Source: an uncultured bacterium (lineage in GTDB: Bacteria; Bacteroidota; Bacteroidia; Chitinophagales; Chitinophagaceae). Taken from it: a stretch of 21,215 nucleotides of DNA. The notes under the pieces are model-generated. The model saw only the letters and a program-made list of their open reading frames with translations, had not been told where the DNA came from and searched no databases. Both the position numbers and the translations under genes were made by a program. This document shows, piece by piece, positions 1 to 6,272 of the stretch. The stretch spans positions 1 through 21,215 of the forward strand of contig CAJBPC010000432.1 of assembly GCA_903957405.1 (NCBI GenBank). Direction: 5' to 3'. The number at the start of each line of letters is the position of its first letter. Position 1 is the stretch's first letter.

Positions 1-1963
1 AGTCATTTTTCTGCCGGTCTCTTGCCCATAGGAATGAGCCCTTGACGGCACTGCTCCATTGCCGGGAAAAGGTGCGCTCCACCCTGAAATCGGCGCCATA
101 CAACAAGGCATCCGTCTGAATGTACCGAAAGGTGGGGAAAGCCCCCCGAAGGGTAAGTGTGGGCGGTGTCTGTGGCACGAGGTTTATGAAGCCGTTGATG
201 AAATTTGCATACAGCGTGAGGTCGGCATCCCAGGATGTATCCGCCTCGTATTTTATCTGCCCCGAGAAATTGAACGCCTTCTCTTCCGCCAGGGTGGAAT
301 CCCCGATCTCGAAGCTTGCCGTGCCGTGGTGCAGCCCGTTCACATAAAGCTCGTTGACATTTGGCGCGCGCCATGCCAGTGCCGCATTTCCCAGCAGCTT
401 GACATGCGCCCCCACCCTCCTCGTCACACCCGCCGTCCCAGAGATGTTCGCAAAATCCCGCCGCTCACTGGTGACCACGCCATTCTTGTTGCGGAATGTC
501 GTGAGGCTTCTGTAGTCGAAACGAAGCCCGCCTTCAGCCATCCACCGGTCCTTCGAATACCGTTCAATGGCATACACGGAAGGATTCCAGGTGATGAAGT
601 TCGGAATGAAAAATCGACTGCCAGACCATACATTCTCCTGCCGGACCAGGCTCGCCCCCACGAGTGCATGGGCCTTCTTCAAGGGATCCTGCTCCCAGTG
701 GGCGTCGGCTGTGGTCGTTCCGATGTTGAGGTCCAACTCCGGCCTGTCGGTGATCATCGCACGGTCGTATTCCTGTCGGTGGTTGATCTGCTGAGACAGC
801 TGCAGGTTCATCCGACCGCCGTCTTTGAGAAACCAGACGGACTTGGATTTCGCGAGATAATGGCTGACCTGCTGATAGGGTCTGTCGATGGCATATGAAA
901 AGCGATCGATGTTCAGCAGCGGCTTATCCTGCAGGATGGCATTGCCGAGATCCGAGAGGTTCCCGATATGCGAACCCATGAAGATGCCGATGCGGGTATT
1001 GAAGGCACTGAAGAAAAGGTCGCTTCTGAATTTAGGCTTTCGGATGCTGCCCGCCAACGAGTAATTCAGTTCACTCATGCCGGTGTTATACAGCCAATAG
1101 TCAGGCGTTCGGGCATTGCCCCCGCGCTTATGGGTCATATGCGCACGCCAACTCAGGGAGGGACGATTTGGCAGGTTCTGCTCGGCCATCACACTCGTCA
1201 CATACTGCCGGTTGTTGGTGAAAAAAGCGGTGTTCAGCCTTGCCCTGAATGCCTGGTCGGTCGGCATCGCCTTCGGCTCGATGAGGATGGCACCGGCAAT
1301 GGCGTCGGATCCGTACCGTAGGGCACCCGCACCTTTCAAAACAATGAACCGGTCGGCTATGAATGGATCGATCTCGGGGGCATGCTCGGATCCCCATTGC
1401 TGCCCCTCCTGTCGCACACCGTTGTTCAGGATCAGCACCCGCTGGCTGTGCAGCCCGTGAATGACCGGCTTGAAAATGGACGTGCCCGTCTGCAGCACGG
1501 TGACCCCGCTGATGCGTTTCAGGATCTCTCCGAGCGTCTGTGACCTTGCCTCCGACAGATCCCGCTTGCTCAGTTCATCCCTGACAGCACCCGGCTGCGA
1601 TTCTCGGGTACCCGTGACCGTTACCTCCTGTAGCAGGTTCGAACGATGCGGAAGGACGAAGTTGCGGACCAGGTTTTCAGTCAGCCTGACCTTCACCTCG
1701 ACCGGCTCGCAGCTGACATGTGTGATGACGAACGTGTAGGTGCCCTTGCACAGGTTGTAGAAATGATAATGCCCTTCCTCATCACTGACGGATACCCTAT
1801 CAGCCTCCACGATCCTGATGACGGCCTTATCGAGGGGTGTCTTCGCATCCGCATCTGAAATACTACCGGAAACGGTGATGCGGCATTCCTGCGAAAATGT
1901 CGGGAGATTCAGAAAAATCCCGAAAAGCAGTATCATAACCCTCATTAAAGCAACTTTACCCAT
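1..1963 (-). CDS. TonB-dependent outer-membrane receptor, 3' end cut by window edge
   Basis: Energised outer-membrane transporter, incomplete because the barrel runs off the left edge. Reading the minus strand from the ATG at 1963 gives a signal peptide (MGKVALMRVMILLFGIFLNL, then PTFSQ). A carboxypeptidase-regulatory-like beta-sandwich follows, with Cys residues in QEC, LCKG and THVSCE, and then the plug domain. Plug landmarks are TLGEILKRISGV, VLILNNGVRQEGQQWG, SEHAPEIDPF and LKGAGALRYGSDAIAG, all typical of this superfamily. The rest looks like alternating barrel strands up to the edge. In-frame ATGs also exist at 1945, 1978 and 2011; 1963 or 1945 gives the best signal peptide. The plug resembles metal or metallophore receptors, and the Cys/His-bearing N-terminal domain and the operator-like palindrome upstream fit that, but the substrate is an inference. 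The gene is divergent from the lipoprotein operon at 2204. Long open frames on the plus strand here are antisense shadows. Confidence 0.93.
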   Translation of the reverse strand, partial: MGKVALMRVMILLFGIFLNLPTFSQECRITVSGSISDADAKTPLDKAVIRIVEADRVSVSDEEGHYHFYNLCKGTYTFVITHVSCEPVEVKVRLTENLVRNFVLPHRSNLLQEVTVTGTRESQPGAVRDELSKRDLSEARSQTLGEILKRISGVTVLQTGTSIFKPVIHGLHSQRVLILNNGVRQEGQQWGSEHAPEIDPFIADRFIVLKGAGALRYGSDAIAGAILIEPKAMPTDQAFRARLNTAFFTNNRQYVTSVMAEQNLPNRPSLSWRAHMTHKRGGNARTPDYWLYNTGMSELNYSLAGSIRKPKFRSDLFFSAFNTRIGIFMGSHIGNLSDLGNAILQDKPLLNIDRFSYAIDRPYQQVSHYLAKSKSVWFLKDGGRMNLQLSQQINHRQEYDRAMITDRPELDLNIGTTTADAHWEQDPLKKAHALVGASLVRQENVWSGSRFFIPNFITWNPSVYAIERYSKDRWMAEGGLRFDYRSLTTFRNKNGVVTSERRDFANISGTAGVTRRVGAHVKLLGNAALAWRAPNVNELYVNGLHHGTASFEIGDSTLAEEKAFNFSGQIKYEADTSWDADLTLYANFINGFINLVPQTPPTLTLRGAFPTFRYIQTDALLYGADFRVERTFSRQWSSAVKGSFLWARDRQKND

Positions 1964-2103
1964 GCGTTCATTGTCCATGATCAGGAAAGTAGTTGAAAAG
2001 AACACGATCATATGCGGATTCCTGCTATGACAAAGGCTGATGGTACGATACCTTGCAGTACAAACCATTACCCGACATAAACTGGATCACGCATATCCGA
2101 CCA

Positions 2104-2112
2104 GTAAAGATA
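2104..2112 (-). promoter_or_regulatory. Candidate -7 element for the TonB receptor gene
   Basis: The minus strand reads TATCTTTAC here, close to the Bacteroidota -7 consensus TAnnTTTG. A T-rich stretch, but no clear TTG, lies about 20 nt upstream. This would give a leader of roughly 135 nt before the start at 1963. Confidence 0.35.
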
Positions 2113-2141
2113 CCATGCATCTGATGATTAAAAAATTATTC

Positions 2142-2156
2142 TGCAACAATGTTGCA
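2142..2156. promoter_or_regulatory. Perfect 7-1-7 palindrome, Fur-family-like operator
   Basis: TGCAACA-A-TGTTGCA is a perfect 7-bp inverted repeat around one base. It lies in the 240-bp spacer between the divergent receptor and lipoprotein genes. Fur, Zur and PerR boxes share this 7-1-7 geometry, although this half-site is not one of the well-known consensus half-sites. It overlaps the TTG (2152-2154) that could serve as the -33 element of the plus-strand operon. It also sits just upstream of the candidate minus-strand promoter, so one regulator could control both directions. The identity of the regulator is inference. Confidence 0.55.
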
Positions 2157-2184
2157 CAAATACCATTGCACTATTGTAGATTTC
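2152..2184 (+). promoter_or_regulatory. Candidate promoter of the lipoprotein operon
   Basis: TTG at 2152-2154 and TAGATTTC at 2177-2184 approximate the Bacteroidota -33/-7 pair. The spacer is 22 nt, slightly longer than usual. The TTG lies inside the right arm of the 7-1-7 palindrome, the position expected for repression. The first ATG is 20 nt downstream of the -7 element. Confidence 0.3.
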
Positions 2185-2203
2185 CATTAAATTCCAAACC
2201 GTC

Positions 2204-2743
2204 ATGATCAGGTTATTTGCTGCGATCTTGCTAGGGACAATACTTTCGGCCTGTGGGAAAAAAGGATCCACTGGAGAAGTGACCGGCTGGCGGCCGGTAT
2301 ATGCCGGCGAAGCGGAATACAAGATGATCCGCTCGTTGCCGCCGCAGCCGATCGTCAATGCCGGGAAGATCGCCTATGCATCGGGCAGGCTGTTCATGGT
2401 CGAAAAAAACAAAGGGGTGCACGTTGTGCAGTATGCCGATCCGGCCAGTCCCGTGAAAGAAAGGTTTCTTGAAATCCCCGGATGCTACGAAGTGTCTTAC
2501 AAGGGTGGATACCTGATCGTGAACAATGGAGCGGATCTTGTATCGCTTGATATCAGCCAGCCCGGTGCCGTCAGGGTGGCAAGCCGCCTTGCGAAAGTGT
2601 TCCGATCCATTCAAGAAGCCGGCAACATGCCACCCGATGCGGTGGCGGGAGAATATTTCGAATGTCCTGACATGTTGCGGGGCGTGATCCTTCGGTGGGA
2701 AAAAGCCCCCCTCCGAGAGCCTGCCTGCCGAACCCTCCCATAG
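2204..2743 (+). CDS. Small lipoprotein, LVIVD-repeat-like family
   Basis: A 179-residue predicted lipoprotein. MIRLFAAILLGTILSAC is a classic signal II peptide with lipobox LSAC, so Cys17 would be acylated. The mature part has short beta-propeller-like strands of the type KIAYASGRLFMVEKNKGVHV and YEVSYKGGYLIVNNGADLV, which resemble LVIVD repeats, the short blades seen in surface proteins of Bacteroidota. It is too short for a full propeller. The tail, with YFECPDMLRG and Cys near the end, looks like a natural terminus rather than a truncation. It is the first gene of a plus-strand set with the genes at 2779 and 3564, and is divergent from the TonB receptor. The biochemical function is unknown; a surface accessory role for the receptor is inferred from position. 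Confidence 0.8.
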   Translation: MIRLFAAILLGTILSACGKKGSTGEVTGWRPVYAGEAEYKMIRSLPPQPIVNAGKIAYASGRLFMVEKNKGVHVVQYADPASPVKERFLEIPGCYEVSYKGGYLIVNNGADLVSLDISQPGAVRVASRLAKVFRSIQEAGNMPPDAVAGEYFECPDMLRGVILRWEKAPLREPACRTLP

Positions 2744-2778
2744 ACCGATCATTCCTTCACCCGATTCAAATCTCCGAC

Positions 2779-3558
2779 ATGCGTGTTTCATATTACCCGG
2801 TACTGATCGCATCGATCGCCCTCGTGTGCTTCGCCTGCGAAAAAAGCATTGATGCTTTTTCGTCATCTGGCAACGGTCCTGTAAAGAACGGATCCCTTTC
2901 CAGGGTGGTGACCGTGGGCGACCACATCTACACCGTCGATGACAATCATCTGAGATCCATCAACGCAAAGGATCCGGCAAAACTCCTGCTCACGGATGAC
3001 CGGGAGCTGGCGGCAGGGGTGCAGACGATTTTCCACCACAGCGGAAATCTCTACATCGGCTCGGCTTTCAGGATGTATCTTTTTGACATAACGTCGAACC
3101 CGTCGAAACCGGCCTTGCTGTCATCCTTCGACTACCCGGTCATGATAGAGCCGAAAGATCCGATCCTCGCATTCGATTCGGTCATCTACGCCACGGCCAC
3201 TTCGGGCATCGACATGGGCATCTTCCGCATCTTCCACAACAAGGATCCGCGCAACCCGCAGCTGCGCGCAAGCATCCCCATGAGAGAACCCAGGGGCATG
3301 GACCGGAAGGACTCCACCCTGTACATCTGCGATGGACGGTACGGCCTGCGGATCTACTCGATCAACAATCCATTCGCACCGATACTGGTGAAGACGATAG
3401 ACCAAGACAAGCTGCTGACGGGTGATGCCATGGGGCAAAATGATTACTACGACGCACTGATCGTACCGCCGCTCATGTTCTGCTATGTCAAAGGGGCCTT
3501 ACTGAACTATGACATCAGTTCGGCGCGTAATCCCGTTTTCCTCTATAAACTCCAGTAA
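2779..3558 (+). CDS. LVIVD-repeat lipoprotein, putative surface propeller
   Basis: A 259-residue protein starting at MRVSYYPVLIASIALVCFAC, a hydrophobic signal ending in a plausible though weak lipobox (Cys20). The frame is open 28 codons further upstream, but that extension has no signal character and would hide the export signal inside the protein, so 2779 is preferred. The mature part shows repeated propeller-like strands: VGDHIYTVDDNHLRSI, GNLYIGSAFRMYLFDI, DSVIYATATSG, STLYICDGRYGLRIYSI and GALLNYDI, each followed by a DP..P or NP..P turn. This is the LVIVD repeat pattern (about 40 residues per blade). The gene begins 35 nt after the previous stop and ends 5 nt before the next start, so an operon is likely. 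No enzymatic motif was seen; binding or scaffolding at the cell surface is the family-level expectation. Confidence 0.83.
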   Translation: MRVSYYPVLIASIALVCFACEKSIDAFSSSGNGPVKNGSLSRVVTVGDHIYTVDDNHLRSINAKDPAKLLLTDDRELAAGVQTIFHHSGNLYIGSAFRMYLFDITSNPSKPALLSSFDYPVMIEPKDPILAFDSVIYATATSGIDMGIFRIFHNKDPRNPQLRASIPMREPRGMDRKDSTLYICDGRYGLRIYSINNPFAPILVKTIDQDKLLTGDAMGQNDYYDALIVPPLMFCYVKGALLNYDISSARNPVFLYKLQ

Positions 3559-3563
3559 CCAGC

Positions 3564-4289
3564 ATGAAGCATCTTCCGATCACCCTCCTGCTGGCATGTT
3601 GCATGCAAGCCTGTCCGTCTCCATCCCAGGCACAGGTTCGATCCGACACCGGTGCGTTCCGGAACGACCGGCGTTGGTTTGCATCCTTCCAGCCATTGGT
3701 ACTCCTGGGGATTCCCGCCGGAGGCTTCCGCTTTGGCGCAGAACACACCCTCAATGCCGAACTCTCCGTGAGCACAGACCTCACCTATCGCTTCATCAAC
3801 ACCAACCTGCAGGAACTGGAGCCCGGCGAGATGAATCGGCTCACGGGTTTTCAGTGGCAGCCTGAGTTGAAATGGTATCTAAATGGAAGGCCCAACTCCG
3901 GCCGCCTAAGGGCAAGGGATTTTCGAAGTTCCCTGAGTATGCGTCCCGGATATGGGCTCTACCAGACAAAGATCCGTAACTGGACCATGCTCACGGATGC
4001 GTCCGGCAACAGCTACCAAAAACTACTGGGGTATACCAGGGTACAAAGGAATCTTGACATGTCATTCCTTTGGAATTACAAATTCCACTTCGGGGAAACC
4101 GACCAGGGATTCGGTATGGAGATCTATATGGGGGTAGGCCTTCGATTCAAGAAATTCGACTACCAAAAGCTGAGTCCGGAACTCGACGCCGAAGCCTTGC
4201 GTGCAGGAGACGAGGGGTTCCTGAGTCTTCTTGAAGATGGGGTCTATCCGTTGCTGCCACTGGGATTTCGGATATTCCGTGTGTTCTGA
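3564..4289 (+). CDS. Small outer-membrane beta-barrel protein
   Basis: A 241-residue exported protein of unknown specific function. The N-terminus MKHLPITLLLACCMQACPSP is a signal peptide; cleavage after SQA (signal I) or lipidation at a Cys (signal II) are both possible. The remainder alternates aromatic and polar residues in amphipathic strands: WFASFQPLVLLGIPAGGFRFG, LSVSTDLTYRFINTNL, PELKWYLNG, MSFLWNYKFHFG, GFGMEIYMGVGLRFKKF and a final LPLGFRIFRVF. The terminal aromatic F is typical of barrels inserted by Bam. It resembles the DUF3575-like small porin-type proteins common in Bacteroidota. It starts 5 nt after the upstream lipoprotein gene and is the last gene of the set. Its stop lies 6 nt from that of the convergent selO gene. 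Confidence 0.78.
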   Translation: MKHLPITLLLACCMQACPSPSQAQVRSDTGAFRNDRRWFASFQPLVLLGIPAGGFRFGAEHTLNAELSVSTDLTYRFINTNLQELEPGEMNRLTGFQWQPELKWYLNGRPNSGRLRARDFRSSLSMRPGYGLYQTKIRNWTMLTDASGNSYQKLLGYTRVQRNLDMSFLWNYKFHFGETDQGFGMEIYMGVGLRFKKFDYQKLSPELDAEALRAGDEGFLSLLEDGVYPLLPLGFRIFRVF

Positions 4290-4295
4290 TCCGCA

Positions 4296-5762
4296 TCAGG
4301 TCCCGCAAAAAGTCTGATACATGGCATCGAACCGCTCGGGGGATCGCTGATAATCCGGATAGTCATGTCGATGCTCATACGGCGCTGAAAGGACTTTCAA
4401 CAATGCATCGAACGGTGCCATGTCGCCCAGCGTGGCAGCCGCCAAAGCCTCCTCTACGAGATGATTCCGGGGGATGTATGCGGGATTGACCGTTTGCATC
4501 AAGGCCCGTGCGGAAAGAGATCCCCCTTCCTCCTCTGCCAACCTTTGCATCCATTTGGCATGCCATCCCGCAAAGTCAGCATCCTGCAAAAGATCGGTCA
4601 CCGGTCCGTCTTCCGACTCCAGCAACAGGAAGGTATTGGTATAGTCCGCCTTCCGATCTTGCATCCACTGCAGCAATGCATCCACCAATGCCCTGTCTTC
4701 CTGCCGGTATTGGACGATGCCGATCTTGGCACACATCATCTGTAGCCAACGATCCCGGTATCTCCCCGGGAATTCATTCAGCAGATCCTCCGCCATGCGG
4801 ATGGCCTCCTCTTCCTCTGTCGCAAGCAACGGCAATAAGGCACCCGCCAGCACGGAGAGATTCCACTGCGCGATGACGGGCTGGTTTGCGAAAGCATATC
4901 GCCCCTGCTCGTCTATCGAGCTGAAGACGGTACCGGGCTTGTATGTGTTCATGAACGCACAGGGACCATAGTCGATGGTCTCGCCGGCGATGCTCATATT
5001 GTCGGTGTTCATCACGCCATGGATGAACCCCACGCGCATCCACTGCACGATCAGCTCAACCTGTCGATGCATGACCGCCTGCAACAATGCAAAAGCAGGG
5101 TTGACGGCATCCCTGACCTCCGGATAATGCCGGTCAATGACATAGGAAGTGAACGCCTGAAGGTCCTCTATCGGCAGGTAATTCCGCACATATTCGAAAG
5201 TCCCCACCCGGATATGGCTGGCGGCGATGCGGGTCAGGACCGCACCATCGTGTATGCGTTCCCGGTAGACCTTCTCACCGGTCTTCACCACCGCCAGGCT
5301 CCTGGAAGTCGGAATGCCGAGATGATGCATGGATTCGCTGATGATGTATTCCCGCAACATCGCAGGGAGCGTGGCACGGCCGTCGCCACGACGGGAGTAT
5401 GCCGTCTGCCCCGCCCCTTTTAGTTGGATGTCAAACCGGCTGCCGTCCGGCCCGACCTGTTCCCCAAGCAATATGGCGCGACCGTCCCCCAGCATGGTGA
5501 AATGCCCGAACTGATGCCCGGCATAAGCCTGCGCAATGGGTTGCGCCCCTTCGGGAATGATCCTACCGGAAAACAGATCCGCCAGTTCCTGCTCGGATCG
5601 ACCCGCAATATCCACCCCCAGATCCGATGCCAGCCTGCTGTTAAAACAAAGCATGACCGGACTGCTGACCGGAACGGGCATGGCCGGACTGTACATCTTT
5701 TCAGGAAGCGTCCGGTATGTATTCTCCAGAGGCAACAGGGGATGAAATATGTTGGAACTCAT
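4296..5762 (-). CDS. selO: SelO pseudokinase, protein AMPylase (YdiU/UPF0061 family)
   Basis: A 488-residue member of the SelO family, which transfers AMP from ATP to Ser/Thr/Tyr residues of proteins and acts in redox-stress responses. Family landmarks are all present: YAGHQFGHF (80-88), LGDGRA (91-96), QLKGAGQTAYSRRGDGRAT (113-131), REYIISESMHHLGIPTSRSL (137-156), and the catalytic region GFIHGVMNTDN (245-255) with metal-binding IDYGP (263-267). Asp254 and Asp264 match the catalytic and Mg-binding acids. The length is full for the bacterial form. The C-terminus FCGT carries the Cys that replaces the selenocysteine of eukaryotic SelO. It is convergent with the barrel gene ending at 4289 and is followed on its upstream side by a long spacer. 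No functional link to its neighbours is evident. Confidence 0.97.
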   Translation of the reverse strand: MSSNIFHPLLPLENTYRTLPEKMYSPAMPVPVSSPVMLCFNSRLASDLGVDIAGRSEQELADLFSGRIIPEGAQPIAQAYAGHQFGHFTMLGDGRAILLGEQVGPDGSRFDIQLKGAGQTAYSRRGDGRATLPAMLREYIISESMHHLGIPTSRSLAVVKTGEKVYRERIHDGAVLTRIAASHIRVGTFEYVRNYLPIEDLQAFTSYVIDRHYPEVRDAVNPAFALLQAVMHRQVELIVQWMRVGFIHGVMNTDNMSIAGETIDYGPCAFMNTYKPGTVFSSIDEQGRYAFANQPVIAQWNLSVLAGALLPLLATEEEEAIRMAEDLLNEFPGRYRDRWLQMMCAKIGIVQYRQEDRALVDALLQWMQDRKADYTNTFLLLESEDGPVTDLLQDADFAGWHAKWMQRLAEEEGGSLSARALMQTVNPAYIPRNHLVEEALAAATLGDMAPFDALLKVLSAPYEHRHDYPDYQRSPERFDAMYQTFCGT

Positions 5763-5995
5763 TGTTTGTGTATAACCAGACAGACCCGAAAATTGTTGCG
5801 AACGGCTTCACCGCCTTTCCTCCAACTGCCCCGCTTATGGCATACACAACACGGGCATCATGCTGCAAGGCAATTTGGAATGCAGACGGCTGACGGGATA
5901 TCTTACCATGTAGCGGAAGTGAAATTACGCTGAAAAAAATTACGGGGTCAATCGGAGGACGGGGAAAAGAGCATGACGGAGGGTGGGGCGGTTGC
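5763..5995. other. Upstream region of selO, no gene seen
   Basis: Spacer between the selO start and the minus-strand terminator at 5996-6028. No credible coding frame is seen on either strand. The minus-strand stretch just before the selO ATG contains TTTTCGG and then TATACACA 5 nt before the start, which could be part of a selO promoter, but the match to TTG/TAnnTTTG is poor. Confidence 0.4.
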
Positions 5996-6028
5996 AAAAA
6001 AAAGGGTCGGCTGTAGAAACAGCCGACC
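5996..6028 (-). terminator. Strong intrinsic terminator, minus strand
   Basis: A perfect 10-bp stem GGTCGGCTGT / ACAGCCGACC (6005-6014 and 6019-6028) with a 4-nt loop. On the minus strand it is followed directly by a run of T (A-run at 5996-6003 on the plus strand). It terminates transcription coming from the right, either read-through from the 6273 gene 245 nt upstream or a separate small RNA. On the plus strand the A-run precedes the stem, so it does not work as a terminator in that direction. Confidence 0.85.
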
Positions 6029-6179
6029 GTTAACGATTGCTTGCCATATGAAAAGAGGTATAAGTCTGTTTTGTCAGAAGAGTTGTCCGGGTGTTTCCCT
6101 GTGTTTGTCTTCGATAGATCAAAAGTACGATGGTGAAGAACGTTCCAGAAACCCTGTTTGGTTATTTTTTATTACACCC
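5996..6179 (-). ncRNA. Possible small RNA of about 180 nt ending in the terminator
   Basis: The minus strand between a candidate -7 element (TATCTTCG at 6191-6184) and the intrinsic terminator at 5996-6028 has no credible coding frame but ends in a very strong hairpin. The predicted 5' end GGGTGT could pair with ACACCC near the middle of the transcript, and CAGGGTTTCTG forms a small local hairpin. The length is in the range of 6S RNA, but I cannot recognise a family and no SRP, RNase P or tmRNA signature is visible. The alternative is simply a long 3' UTR of the 6273 gene. Confidence 0.35.
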
Positions 6180-6183
6180 AAAA

Positions 6184-6191
6184 CGAAGATA
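6184..6191 (-). promoter_or_regulatory. Candidate -7 element for the putative small RNA
   Basis: TATCTTCG on the minus strand differs by one base from the TAnnTTTG consensus. No TTG occurs exactly 19-20 nt upstream, so this is weak on its own. It is supported only by the non-coding transcript and terminator that follow. Confidence 0.28.
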
Positions 6192-6272
6192 ATTCGCGCA
6201 AACCCTTTGCTGCATTGAATTTCAATATTTCAAAAATTTGTTGCCCAAGCCCCTTAAAAGAAAAAAAATAAA

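Noticed and set aside
59..898. 279-codon open frame on the plus strand
   Set aside because: It lies antisense to the TonB receptor, whose minus-strand frame gives clear plug and barrel motifs; the plus-strand product is rich in Arg/Pro/His and shows no domain.
2695..2778. 28-codon N-terminal extension of the second lipoprotein
   Set aside because: It would place a good signal peptide inside the protein and overlap the previous gene; ATG 2779 is preferred.
4286..4299. CTGAT-CCGC-ATCAG hairpin between the barrel gene and selO as a bidirectional terminator
   Set aside because: Only 5 bp, overlaps both stop codons, and has no T-run on either side.
5973..6218. 81-codon plus-strand frame covering the selO upstream spacer
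   Set aside because: It runs through a perfect terminator hairpin, has Cys/Arg-rich composition and no recognisable motif; its start lies in low-complexity sequence.
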